Source of the DNA: Cladopsammia gracilis
Lineage: Eukaryota > Cnidaria > Anthozoa > Scleractinia > Dendrophylliidae
Assembly (NCBI GenBank): GCA_022457155.1
Contig: JAJGOT010000099.1
Location: 1,453,501 to 1,517,500, forward strand
DNA length: 64,000 nt
Direction: 5' to 3'
The notes below the pieces were generated by a model. That model was not told the DNA's origin, did no database searches, and saw only the letters and a program-made list of their open reading frames with translations. Positions 41,601-52,949 of this stretch are shown here, one piece after another; positions within the stretch are counted from its first letter, which is position 1, and each line of letters opens with the position of its first letter. The position numbers and the translations under genes were made by a program.

Positions 41601-42857
41601 TCAATAAGTTTATTTGTAATAGCTGTTCTTGTTACTGTATTAGGGGGGGGGGGGGGTGGGGGGGCTGGAGATAAACTCCTCAGAAAATGTTGAAATCTAG
41701 AGATGCTAGCATTCTGGGTACTAAATTGAGTGATAATTACGCCCTTGTAATTTCTAAATACCTTTGTGTTTGCCTTGTGGGTCATTCTGTATGGCTGCAG
41801 TGGTAGGCTCAAAGCGGGCCAGGTTGACCTCTTTCCATTGCAGAAATGATTTGATCATCTGGCCTCCATTGGGGGGTGTTGTGTCTTGGCCTTTTGTTCT
41901 TATGTTGTACATCCTAGCTTTCTCAGACCAGTTTATCATACCATTAGGCCAGGATGTTACATCTGTTAAGAGCCGATCTAAGTCTCCCATGATGTTATTT
42001 GTTGCTGGGGCATGTGACCTCTCTTTTACTTTGGGAGGTGTTGTTCTTGCTCTTTCGGTTGCTTGGGCTGTTGTTTCAAATGACTGTGCCAGCCTGTGGT
42101 GCTGCCTAGCCCTGTAGGATTGTCTTGAACTCAAGTGCTCTTCACTGTCATTCTCATTCAAATTGCTCTCAGTGTCAGTTTTCATTTGCCTTTGCTGATC
42201 TCGTTTTAATTTTCTTTTCTCTACAGGAGAAAGTTTCCTTGCAAGACCTGCTTCAGGAACAAGGATCAGAATATCACTGAGCGACTTTCCAAAGTTTTCT
42301 TTGCATTTCTCGTCATATGTGGAATAAATTACTTGTCCAACCATTTTCAGTTGTTTGTTTGTTACTTTGGGACCTTTCTGAGCTGAATGCTGAGCTGTGT
42401 GCTTCTTAGCATCTGCTTGAATTTCTGTCAGGGGGCCCTTTTTTACTCCCATGATCTTCTTGCCACCTGGAAAGGTGGCTTGTAGATTTGAGTTTAACAG
42501 TGTGCATGGCTTACAGTGCGATAATGAATGTGTCTTTTTCATTTCCTTGGTGATGTTATTCCCTTCACTCCAGTTAGCCACTGAAAATGTTGATAAATAC
42601 ATCTCCTTGTCTCCTTTCTGTCTCCAACTTCCAATCTTTTCATCGATTGTCTTGCAGACACGGTTGAAATCATATTGGCTAAGAGCAAATTGTGGATACT
42701 CCTTAAAATGTTCGGAGTAGAGTTTATGTCTTTCAGCTAATACTCTGGCACCAAATTTCGCACTGCCTTCACCTGGGGACTTCTTCAAGTCGGAGCACAA
42801 CTTTTTCGTTTGTCGAATACACACTCTTGCCCAAGCACATTCAGCCTTAAAGCACAT
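38685..42857 (-). CDS. two-exon SAP-domain protein of the 7-kb element, unknown function
   Basis: Exon 1 is 42857-41762 and exon 2 is 41455-38685. The 306-bp intron has GT at 41761-41760, a TTACAG acceptor at 41456, and a joined codon GAG (KHK-E-FRV). The product is about 1,183 aa to an in-frame TAA at 39002-39000. The frame stays open 104 more codons (EEVLKFDKLKL, KAYKHVFNEIKNW) to TAG at 38685. Numbering from the methionine at 41399, exon 2 has WHDHSTLANYGH near 122, RFMNGDNPAAEMEDG then GGNYGCPGCDG near 216-243, a SAP motif near 287-314 (VNDIKAELQARGRSGEGKKE), an ALHCSMNHIKNLLQELPHH segment near 353, and a tandem acidic DDDEMAE repeat near the C-terminus. Exon 1 has a cysteine-bearing CKPC and a basic region. 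The frame is open about 31 codons upstream of the ATG, so another exon is possible. I recall similar multi-copy proteins in cnidarians but know no function; a DNA-binding transposition protein is inference. Confidence 0.75.
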
Positions 42858-44094
42858 AGCTGTAGGATGTTTGTTAGTTTCTAAAGAAACTGTTTTTAAG
42901 TTGATATTTCTAATGTAACGTTTCGATTTGGTAAATTTAAGGGAGCATTAATTCGGCAGTTTGCGCGCAATATCATCCGCCACAGCGAAGAATGTATAAC
43001 GAATGTGTAAACTGAGACAAGGCGCGTTATCGTAATGCATATTTCGCGCCAAAACTCAAACGAAGAAGGTGTCGCAAGGCGAGAAGATGGCGGTAGTAAA
43101 GAGAGGCAAGTCAATGTTTACAGATCTAACGTGTGTACATTGATGTATAACATGAAAAAAATGCACTAAAATGTAAGAATCCCAATTGTTTTATCCGAAA
43201 ATGAAGAAAACATGATCTGTAGATACAAGAAGCTGCGGTCTAAGTTACTTTGGCATCTTTATTTTCTCGAAAATGTCACTTCAGATACATCTAACAACGA
43301 TGATTTTCATCCGCCATCTTGAAATTGGCGACAATTTTAGCCCCAGTGTAGTCTTCTGGAGGCCAGAAAACAAGCTTTTGTATCCTTGTTGGGTAGGGTA
43401 GAATGAATTTTTGTCCGGTGGTACCAGTCCCCACTCGATGAATGAAACAAAATGGCGCCGTATTGTGATTAGCACTCAAGGCCAATCTACTTTGCTAAAT
43501 GGGGTGATGTTATGTATCACTTATCGTCGAAAACCATACATAATTTTAAAGAAGAAGTATTTTTCTTTGCAAAACCGCCTTTTAACTGGAGAAAGCAAGC
43601 TTACAATTTGCCAATAGAAATTAAAAACGAGTACGAAATCAGCATTGAAATGAATACTCTGACTTTCGCGCCATAAATGGCATACTCTTTGCAAATGTAG
43701 TCATCCTTAAAAGGTGGTTTTGTAGGTGTTGTGTATGTATCTTTAATTTTATGGTAAATTTGGTGGTGAATAAAGCATTTTAATATTCCCCGTTTTTAAA
43801 AATAAATAGCATACATTTCAATGGTATATTATGTTACATAAGTGAGGAACAATAGTTACCATGGCAACGAGATGAAGCAGGGTACTTGCTTTTAATACCC
43901 TTTACAATCTCCGAAAGTTTCATTTGGTTATTTCAAATGCTCATGCAAATAAATGGGGGAGAGGAAAATAGCCTCGTTTCCATGCCCTGGTCAAGCCTTA
44001 ATACACTTGAGTTCCTGCAAACTGCGTTCTTTACTATTGAATGTTTTGTAAATGAAGGCTGTACGTACCACAATGAAGCCAGTGATTGTTCTAC

Positions 44095-44115
44095 GTCTTA
44101 TATATACCTAACGTG
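44095..44115 (-). promoter_or_regulatory. TATA-like box of the 7-kb element
   Basis: The minus strand reads GTTAGGTATATATAA about 240 bp inside the 5-prime end. It is conserved exactly in the copy at 18585-18600. It is a candidate internal promoter for the SAP-domain gene, although the gene ATG is about 1.2 kb downstream. Confidence 0.4.
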
Positions 44116-44350
44116 AACATTAGTAATGTAAGTAGGGTTGTAGGAGATGCTGTCGTGACACTTCAGTAACGCTGTTTTACCGGAAGTGGGAGTAGCCGGA
44201 AGTCACTAAACAGGAAGTCTATGAACCGGAAGTGCTAATTTAAAATATGCGTGCATAAATTTGCATGCAAAATCGTGACACCAAAAAAAATAATAAAAAA
44301 AAGAAAAACAGAGCCCATTTTATAACTCATGCCGCTACGCGCATGAGTAA

Positions 44351-44514
44351 TAAGAACCAAATTACTGGAATCCGAGCGTGGATTTCAGAAAAGTAACTCA
44401 TAAATGGGCGAAATTTTGATTTTCCCTTTAAGAAATGGCGTTTTCGCAGTGATTTTAAGGGTCAAATTGGGGTTCTGGGGACGAGTTAAAAAAATTAGAG
44501 GCAAATGTCACCCA
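44351..44514 (+). repeat. right remainder of the repeat split by the 7-kb element
   Basis: Continues ACCAAATTACTGGAATCCGA and GTGGATTTCAGAAAAGTAAC as in 36941-36985, then unique sequence up to the PLE relic. Confidence 0.65.
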
Positions 44515-45125
44515 ATTTTTTGCCATGAAAAGAAAACATTTGAAGAGAGCGTTTTAAAATTCAAACAACGCCTCAAATCACGGAGTTACCCAGAAAACAT
44601 CATAGAAAGGTCTCTTTGCCTCTAGGCAATCGCCCGGGGGGGGGGGGGGGGGGGTGTACTCCCTATAATGGGCTATACGGAGATGCTCCGCTCGAAAGGG
44701 GTACCTTTTTGAGGCTGGAGGTATATTAAAGGGTAGGGATTTCACGAGTTGAAGTATATGAAAGGGTAGGGATTTCACGAAGTATAGGAAAGGGTAGGAA
44801 AAACACGAGCGGAGGCATAAAAAAGGTAGGGAAAACTGCCATTTAAGTATTATAAAAAGGGCCTTTCAAAATACATCAAACAGACGCACGTGAAGGCTAT
44901 TTGAAAGGGGTACCATTTTCAATGAAAGGTATATGAAAGGGGTACCTTTTCTGTCAAAAACGGTATATGAAAGGGTAAGGGTTTGGACCTTGGGGCGGAG
45001 CATTCCCGTACAAAACTTTGTTGAGTACCCCCCCCGGGGACAATCGGCACTTACACAAAAGAAAAAAGGTCACGAGAGGATACTGCCTTTTGTCACAACG
45101 TACCATCTGGCAGCACAGGTAGCCT
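44515..45125 (+). pseudogene. PLE reverse transcriptase relic, part 2, split by a MITE
   Basis: 44520-44620 reads KTFEESVLKFKQRLKSRSY and PENIIERSL. After the MITE, 45049-45115 reads LTQKKKGHERILPFVTTYHL. Together with 36340-36482 this matches the relic at 56130-56470 in order, but with frameshifts. Confidence 0.6.
44634..45039. mobile_element. GAAAGGGTA word-repeat MITE with CCCGGGG ends, copy 1
   Basis: Starts CCCGGGG plus a poly-G run and ends in poly-C plus CCGGGG. Inverted subterminal GATGCTCCGC / GGCGGAGCATTCC and GTACTC / GAGTAC occur at the ends. The interior is degenerate GTATATGAAAGGGTA units. It is flanked by [G/A]CAATCG on both sides, a 6-7 bp target duplication inside the PLE relic. 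Confidence 0.75.
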
Positions 45126-46033
45126 AAGCTCAAGTGATAAACGTCGTGGCACTCTGTTGCGTAATAGCGAAATTATAAGAATTTGTATTGGGAAAATTCA
45201 CTTCGAATTTGAGCGTAAAATTAGGAACGATATTTGAATAAAACTGGTTCACCTGAACTTCTTTGTGTGTTTACTTGTGTCTCAGTGAGTGGTTTTGGGG
45301 TCGATTCGCGATTCCATCGATTTTTAGTTCAACTGTTTCTTCCTCCCTCTGAAAGAGAGAGCACTCCACTCATCGAGCCGATGGGATCCACCGAAGGAAT
45401 CGGCCGTAAATTCGCTCCAACGCCTCCAGTCGCCTCGAAATTCCACGTAGACCATAGTCGATAGTTCTGAGAGAGAATTAAAGGTCTCTAATCTCTGCAA
45501 ACTTTCCCGTTTTGAGCCATCAGAAACGGCTTTATTCATACTTCGCGTTCACCCGTTCAGTAGCCGTGCCTTTTGCCGTTCGAACGGCATATATATTAGC
45601 CAAGTTAATCCAATGGCAAAATAGATCAAGTCGCTCATCTGTTCACTATCTAAAGTACATGCAATTAACGAGATAGCCCCAAACAAGTCTTCTTCTGTAT
45701 AAGCTTTACTCGCAGCACTTCACTTCCCAATGGAAACTACTAGTTTATGTTGTACAGGATTTTACTGATCCAGATCCCCCCCCCCCCCCTTCCCGGATCC
45801 AGATCTTGGCCACAGATCCGGTACATTGCTTTCATCAGTTTGTAGTCGTGGTTTTTGCCGTTTGTTGTTTACATTTTTCATTTTTCTTTTCACTTTTGCC
45901 GTTTACCCAGGCACCAAGTGCGGATTATTACAGAATCACTCTCAAAACATAACAGTGGACAAAAATTTAGCGCCGATAAAATCGATATGTAGAACTTTCA
46001 CACTTATCGACTTTTATCGATTTCCGATACAAT
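45126..46033. other. intergenic, nothing identified
   Basis: No gene recognised. A poly-C run lies at 45778-45790, with an inverted GGATCCAGATC / GATCCAGATC pair around it. Confidence 0.4.
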
Positions 46034-46035
46034 TA

Positions 46036-46689
46036 CAGTTGAACCTCTCTAATACGGACACCGAAGGGACAGAACATAGTGTCCGTATTAGAGAGGTGTC
46101 CTTTATAGAGGTGTCCGTATTATAGAGGTCACCACGATGACGTCACTTTTAAGACCCCACTGACAGTTTTGGTTCAGTAATTAAAAACAGCCTCACACTC
46201 GTCTTTAAACTGCATCTAATATAAATTAGATTATAAAATAAATATACAGCAGTGAGACACTCAAGTCTATCAGTAGCGTATTACATTGTATAATTCTCAA
46301 CTACGCTGAATGTATACGAATCTGACGAATCACTGTTTTAAAACGAAACGAACTACAACGCAATGCTGCATGTGAAAAAGTAAATATAAAGTACAATTCT
46401 GAAAACGTCTTGCGATATATGTTTGTAACCACAAACAGGAAATTGTATTACTTACTAAAACTGTCATCACCTGATCACCGGAGTGTCCGTGATAAAGCGG
46501 TTAAGTTTATATGAATTTGCTCTCTGGAGCCGAGATTTAGTGTCCGTTACAAACTCCGTATTAGAGAGGGTCCGTATTATAGAGGTCTTTTTTAAAGAAA
46601 ATTGTGAGAATTTTGTCGGGACATAGGAAACTGTCCGTAATAGAGAGGTGCCCGTATTAGAGAGGTGTCCGTAAGGAGAGGTTCGACTG
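46036..46689. mobile_element. pogo/Tigger-like MITE (CAGTTGAACCTCTCTAATAC ends)
   Basis: CAGTTGAACCTCTCTAATAC at the left is mirrored by AGAGGTTCGACTG at the right, flanked by TA dinucleotides (46034 and 46690). Near both ends are several degenerate GTCCGTATTAGAGAGGTG units in alternating orientation. 654 bp, no transposase. CAGTYGAACC ends and TA targets are typical of pogo-type Tc1/mariner elements. Confidence 0.8.
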
Positions 46690-46737
46690 TAGTTAATTTC
46701 TGTCGATTTTTATCGATTCATATTTGTATTTTTTTTT

Positions 46738-46880
46738 AACTCGAAGTCCAACTCGAAGTCCAACTCGAAGTCCAACTCGAAATCCAACTCGAAGTCCAAC
46801 TCGAAATCCAACTCGAAGTCCAACTCGAAGCCCAACTCGAACTCGAACTCGAACTCGAACTCGATGTCCAACTCGACGTT
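46738..46880 (-). repeat. TTCGAG minisatellite, copy 2 (inverted)
   Basis: On the minus strand it reads TTGGACATCGAG, four TTCGAG hexamers, then TTGG[A/G][C/T]TTCGAG 12-mers, the same register as copy 1 at 36117. Confidence 0.85.
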
Positions 46881-49800
46881 TCGGGATTCCCCAGTTAGAG
46901 TACACCCTAGACTCCCGGTATACACATACATATCCGTGACCTTTGATTTTTGATTTTTTGGCGCAAATTGGTTTTAACAAGCTTAATAATTTTCCTTCGA
47001 GCATTTTTATTTTAAAAAGAGACTTTTCTTTTTATCTTGATGAAAAATTGCACTTTATCAAATAAAGACAAATAAGTGACAGGTCACGCGTGTGGTTTCC
47101 GTTCGAATTACACGCACCGGCTCCCCCGACGGTGTCAATTTGCGCGAGGGCAAAAGTAACGACCCTCCCCTCGGGTGAATGTCATTTTGTCTCTGTGACG
47201 CGGTCGCTAAGCTTTAGTATTCGAATTTCGTGGTACAAAAAGATGGCCAGAATCGCTCCAAAACGGAGCCCTTTTAGAGACCGTGAAAGGGAATTTGGAA
47301 GCTAGCACGAATCGCACGGGTAGACATTTAACCTGCGGCCTCACTGGTGGCAATTCGGGGAGCTTGAGTTGAATTGTTTAGAATTTATTGGCTTTCGCGT
47401 GGCGAGGGTTCGCTCAGAGGTCTCCACCCTTCCCTTCTTTTATAGTGGATAGTGGGGCGAGTGACAAAAGTTGTAAAAATGCATTTAAACCGGTCAGGAT
47501 ACATCAAGAGACAATAAAGTAAAGGTGAGAAGACTTTGTGTAATGTGTAGTGTGTAATATTTTCGATTTTTCTATCGCTTATCAATTCCGTGACAAATCG
47601 TATTATTACCTAGTATATTTCATTACTGTGCACTGGCTTCGAATCTGTAACTTGATGTCACTCACATCACGATCATCTGCCTGTGGGATCATCCAATTTA
47701 AATCTTTGATGTGTGCCACAACGCATCGGATAAATGTTTACGCTTATCCGCGTTTGTAGATCTTTATATATAAGATATAAACATCTTAGAATTTTACGGA
47801 GATTTTAAAGAAGAAAAGAACTGATCCATGACCTATGGTCGCTACAATGTCTGTCATTGATCGATCAGAGTCCGTTCACGCATATTCATTGCTATTTTAA
47901 GACTTAAATTCAGTCAGGAAGTCAAGACAAAAAAGTGCATATCCTTAGAATTCCTCTATTCCTCAAAGAAAGAATTGAGCAAATATATATTTTTCCAACG
48001 TTAATTTCATTTTTACAGTTTTGAGATTCGCTCATTCCTGTTCTTTTATTATCTTCCGGAAACCGGACATTCCACAAAGATAAGGTATCGCAAAACATTC
48101 ATAATCCATCGGACAAAATTATCAACAAAAGCGGCGGCAAAGAAACTTTTGATAACTCAGACGTCAGATGTGGGTGGACTGAAATATCTGTTTTCCGCTT
48201 AGTTGTCAATGCTTGTTAAAGGAAATATTTCACGCAGTTGTTGTATGTTGTTATCGCTATCGATATGAAATGTTTTGGAAAGTGAAGCGGACATTGATTT
48301 TTCTTTTGTGGAGAGTTGAAAAAGAAATGGCTGCATAAGTTAATGTTATACATGAATGGGTTATTTGCGAATATATAGTAGTTCTGTCTTTTTTATTCGA
48401 AAGTCGAGAGTTTTCTATTTCCGGTATCATGTGTTTAGTAACTATTAGAGATTAAATGGGTCTGCTTTAAACCTCAAAATATAGTGTTGACAGTGTCTTC
48501 TTGACGACCCCCGGGGTCACGACCGCAGTAAAATTTCGTAAAATATTCTATTAAGATCCAAGTCTTATGCGATAGTCATATATTGGAATAGTGGGATCTT
48601 GCAATTGTTTTTTAATAGCTCCTCAGAGTTTATTTCGCGTGTAAGTGTAATGTGTTTCTCGGAGTTAGGCAGTATCTCCATTGTCAGAAGTATAGCATCA
48701 TTACATACGGTTTTAAATATTTGAATCTCCAGCATGATAGCTGTACACTTTAATCAAGTTTCCCGGAAAGTGACATCATGAAACTTAGCGCCCCAATTTC
48801 TCAAATTATAACATTTGTACTAAAGTAATCAAACATGCGGGATTCCTGACCGCAGTATTTTTCAAAACCTTTTTCTGATCTGCCGGAGATACAGGCAAGG
48901 TTGTCCGTTGTTGCATTATTATGCAGTATTACTTTATTTTGTATTAAATTTTCCACCGCAGAAATATACTCGCGCAGAAAAAATTACTTGTTTTAATGAT
49001 GTATATCGGCTTAACAAGAACTTTTCAACAGTGAATATATTGCTATCATAACTCCGAGGCGACCGGCACAACAGTCATCTGTATTCCCAATTCAACTCCA
49101 CACACGTCCTCAAAAGAACCAGAGACTGTTATCATAATACTGATACATTTTTACAACAACGTACAATAATTCACTCACTAGTTTTCTGGTTGTTTATGTT
49201 CATATTGGCGCCAGAACAGCAACCATATAACTAGGAGAACTATAAAAACCTCCGGTCAGGAAGTGAAATTATTTAATACCGATGCCTTGGATTTTATTTA
49301 TACTTGACCAGAAATCCGCAAACATTTCCTCCCAGCAGAAATTTAAGCTGTCCCGACCGCGCACAAAAATTTCCTCCCGCAAAACAAATTCAGTCAAAAT
49401 TTCCTTGTGCACGGTAGCTAAACCAATAAAACTATGACGTCTTTCCCATACTATTGCATACAAACGCAAAGTTCATGCTATTTTGCTCTGCCATATCGCT
49501 CATATTAAAACACAAACTTTCCCATCCAATAACGTCTCCATTTGTAAAAATAGACCGTGAAATTCTCAAACTACGTTTTCCAAGAAAACGTATTTGACCT
49601 ATTTTTACCATTCTCGAAAGCAGCTTGAATGGCTTTACGACAAATGATTGAAAATTTGATATATCGATACGTAACGTGAGATATCGAAACTAAGAACTTT
49701 AATATCTTTGCGGTGACGTAATGTGAAATATGACAAGTTCATCACAAGTTCTGACATCCCAATACCCTAGGGAAATTAACAATAGGACCGGGGGTGTTCC

Positions 49801-49998
49801 TCAAATATTTTAGTGACGATATGTGACGCCCTTCTTGAAATCCTAACCGCTTTAACCAACCATATCCTCAATGCCCTGATATAGCTTCTATGAAGAAGAA
49901 AGAAGAAACTCCCCCCCGGAAAAAAGTCCACAAAAATTTGTTAACAGCTTTTGCCCCTTTTTTTCGTGGTAATTTCGAAATCTCGCTTAATGCGCATG
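46881..49998. other. intergenic, nothing identified
   Basis: 3.1 kb without a recognisable gene, element end or strong inverted repeat on either strand. A GC-richer patch at 47095-47320 has weak ORFs only. A palindrome, CTTAATGCGCATGCGCATTAA, occupies the right edge. Confidence 0.4.
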
Positions 49999-50012
49999 CG
50001 CATTAACGAGAT

Positions 50013-50395
50013 AAAAACAAGCAGATATGCTTTGGCTAGGTTCGTCGAAAGGAAACACAACCTCTTGGTTATTGCGAAGGATTTCAGTCGGCGCCGAGCC
50101 GACACCCAAAACGGGCAAAATCGCGAATACCGCCATGATTACCCATCCACTTGCTATTGAAACGGCAGCAGTTCTTTGTGTGATGTACACGTTGTACGCG
50201 AAAGGAAACTTCACCGCTATAAATCTATCGATGCTGATGAAGATGATATTAATCCTTGACAGACCGTCGAAGAGAACACTCACTGCTATCACTATGCTAC
50301 AAGGTATTGAACCCGGTTGAAATCCTTCCACGAGACGCAATGCAACGGCAAGAGTGGCAGTAAGTAAGTCACACGCAGCTAAATCGAAGAGAATG
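50013..50395 (-). pseudogene. GPCR pseudogene, 5-prime part (TM2-TM5)
   Basis: Reads RLVEGFQPGSIPCSIVIAV, SIDRFIAVKFPFAYNVYI, SGWVIMAVFAILPVLGVG and PTEILRNNQ, then shifts frame by one base in the loop before TM5. Sequence continuity with 32724 is exact at base level. TM1 and the N-terminus are missing beyond 50395. Confidence 0.85.
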
Positions 50396-50936
50396 CGAGT
50401 TGTGTTTTAACCAAATAAAGTGCCTGCTACCTCAAACAAAACTCATCTATGACTGCCAATGAAATTGAAATTGCGATTAGCGAAGCTGTAACAAAAATAA
50501 GTCCAGAAAATGCGGCTACGTCTGATTGACAGCTTTTTGTTATTCTGCTGCTATTCTTAGCTCACCTGTGAGGACAATTAAACTCGCTCGCGTTGCTCAT
50601 CAATGTAAATTTCTTTCAAATACAAAAGGAAAGGTCACAGATTGCGTATTAGAAACCAAACTTTATTAAATAGAAACTGTTGCGATTCAAACTAATTGTA
50701 ACTTTATAATAAGAGGGAAACTTCATTTTTGTACAACACAAACAATGAAATTACAATGAAATAAATGAATATTTCTATTAGCCGGCACTTGTAATTAAAA
50801 TAGGTGAATTTGATGCCGGAATGAAATAAAACAAACAACAAAAATAAAAACACAACAAAAACATATCAAATGCAGCCTACATGTACTGTAGCATAAAATG
50901 AGTAAAGCACAATTATAACATTTGCATGCAATCCTT
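50396..50936. other. intergenic, nothing identified
   Basis: AT-rich, with AAATACAAAAGG and AAACAACAAAA tracts. No gene is seen. Confidence 0.4.
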
Positions 50937-50940
50937 TTAA

Positions 50941-52638
50941 GGGCCTGTTTACATGGAGGGAGGGTGACTCGGGTAGCAGGGTCACCCTCCTAGCCGGGCT
51001 ACCCTGGGAGGGCCAACCTTTCATACATTTCTTGACAGGGCCACCCGCCTACCCGGGTCACCCTGTCTGCTTGCCAGGGTCACCCTTCTAGGCGGACTAT
51101 CTTTTCTGCATGTAAACGGTCACCCTAGGGTCACCCTCCTAGGCGGACTATTTCTTTTGACTTGAAATTACCCGCAAAAATGGTGATAAAAACAGCAAAC
51201 TCGCCGCTATAGCCTTTCTTCTTGCTGCCATGTTTGTTAATATGTCGGGCTTAATAAAGCGCGCCGTTGCAATAAACATGAGCCCGCCAAAACAATTTAA
51301 GAGCCCGCCAAAAATAAAAGATAGCTCGCCTATATGATAGCGGAGCTCAGTGGGCCAACATACTCATAGAACCAGAGAACCATAGAACCCATGCTCGTCA
51401 TTTTTCATGGTCATAGCTAGCGGAATGTTTCGCGGGCGCGTTGTGTGCCCGCCGCCGCTGTCCGCCGCCGCTGCAGCCGCCGCCGTCGCTTAGGGTTAAC
51501 TCGCGGGCGCGTAGACCGTCGCAAAACATGCGCGTATGACGCTACCCAACAACCGGGATCTTTGCAATTTCACGTCACCTGGTAAAACACTGCTGTGTTT
51601 AGCGGAGAAAACCGTTTAAACTGTTAAATTAAAGTCGTTATTCTCCTGAATTTTTTCGCAGTTTGCTACTCAAGACAGGGATACTAATTAAGGGATACTC
51701 AGAATCCGCTATAGTGGAAATAGAAGAGCTTTCAGAGATAAAATCTTGCTTCGAGGATGGGAGCAATGCGGGAAGATGTTTGTCACTTCGGGTTTCAGAA
51801 CTGAAGAAGCGGAGATTTAAACAATTTCCAAGCAGTGGATGGACTTAAAGGTAAAACAAAATACATTTTTCGATGGGAATTTATGTTGATATCAATCTGT
51901 GATTGACTTTTTGTGTTCTCGCTAGTTTTCGGGAGAATTGTTTATAACGCGCTCAATTAAATTCAGTTGTTTTGATTTCTTTCATCGGAGACATCTCGGC
52001 CTCGATGAGCTCTTAATGGTTCGCGTTTTGCTTTTAAACGGCATAAACTTATGGAGATTTGGATAAAATTTTTCGAAAGAAGATTGTGTTGTTCATTTTT
52101 ATGTGTTTATTCATTCATTACATAGGTTGAAAAGCGATTTTATGTAAACAAAACAAAACAAGACTTGGATTTTATAGTAATGTAAACTTCACTCGCGTGG
52201 TCTTATGCAAATATGTTTGTGTATTTTTTGCAATTTTGATTTCCAAATCAGTTTCTCGGACAATTTTTATAAGCAGCAGGTGTATTTTATTTGGAAATTA
52301 GTCGTACTAATTATTCTAGACGGAGAAAAAGTTGTTTTTGTGAACTTTTGTACGGTCTAATGTACTGTGCAAACGGTCGCGTAAGTCTGTTTTTGAGAAT
52401 TGCTAAAATTAAAAGATAGCCCGGTCGTCAATTTTATTCTTGTGCTTCCGACCTTTCACCTCAGTTAAGTTTATCATCGGCTTTCTGTTCAAAGAGCGAC
52501 GCTGTTAGGCTCAGGCTATATATATATATATATATGCCCGCCCTAATAGCCCGCCCATGTAAAGGCGGGCTATGTTTTAGCCAGGCTGGGAGGGTGACCC
52601 TGGTACCCGGGTCACCTTCCCTCCATGTAAACAGGCCC
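50941..52638. mobile_element. non-autonomous DNA transposon, GGGCCTGTTTACATGGAGGG ends
   Basis: GGGCCTGTTTACATGGAGGG at the left is mirrored by CCCTCCATGTAAACAGGCCC at the right. The flanks are TTAA (50937) and TTAG (52639), compatible with a TTAA or TA target. Next to each end are degenerate AGGGTGACC / GGTCACCCT and CCTAGGCGGACTAT words. The middle has a CpG-rich patch (51420-51540) and a 61-codon frame at 51663-51848 of no known family. A (TA)n run lies at 52518. Confidence 0.8.
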
Positions 52639-52949
52639 TTAGTTCACTGCACTCGGAGTCGGAGAGGGTCAACAATTCCATGTTTATACTCTTCGATAAC
52701 ATTTGGCAATCTCCAATCGTAAGTTTCCTCTAATGGAACTTTAGTTTCAATCGGCAAAAATACCATGATGCACTGCGTAAGCTCACTCAAAGGGTGCAAT
52801 TTGGCCCTTTTTATGGAAGAAGTGCAAAGATACGACTGTCTTTACAACAAATTTTAAAAACAATTCACAGCCGCTATGTTTAATTTCAAGAATGAGGCGA
52901 AACGATATTGTCAGACCCAGGTCCCCTCGATCTTCATTCACTTTCTCAG
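52639..52949. other. intergenic, nothing identified
   Basis: No gene or repeat pair was recognised. Confidence 0.4.

Larger units (their letters stand above)
37351..44350 (-). mobile_element. 7.0-kb element with terminal hairpins and a SAP-domain gene
   Basis: The boundaries come from direct comparison with the uninterrupted repeat at 36931-36960. Flanks AATAGAACAA (left) and TAAGAACCAAATTACTGG (right) imply a 2-3 bp target duplication. The 5-prime end (at 44350, reading minus) is TTACTCATGCGCG and forms the hairpin ACTCATGC...GCATGAGT. The 3-prime end (at 37351) has the hairpin AGGCTGC-AA-GCAGCCT followed by TATACTCATGCGC, so ACTCATGCGC is inverted at the two ends. A subterminal CTCAAGTGTATTAAGGCTTG occurs inverted at about 37472 and 44010. 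It carries one spliced gene. Two short copies of the 5-prime end are in the window. Confidence 0.75.
32744..50012. other. 17.3-kb composite insertion splitting a GPCR pseudogene
   Basis: The left boundary has ATCTCGTTAATGCG at 32744-32757; the right has CGCATTAACGAGAT at 49999-50012. Receptor sequence resumes immediately to the right (AAAAACAAG). On the left, 19 extra bases separate it from the receptor. The contents include MITEs, minisatellites, a PLE relic and the 7-kb element. Whether it moved as one unit is unknown. Confidence 0.55.

Noticed and set aside
37351..44350. Helitron assignment for the 7-kb element
   Set aside because: It has hairpins near the ends and little target duplication, but there is no TC start, no CTRR end, no A|T target and no Rep/helicase motif.
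32744..50012. Polinton/Maverick assignment for the 17.3-kb insertion
   Set aside because: The size fits, but no DNA polymerase B, integrase, ATPase or capsid ORF is seen and the ends do not start with AG.
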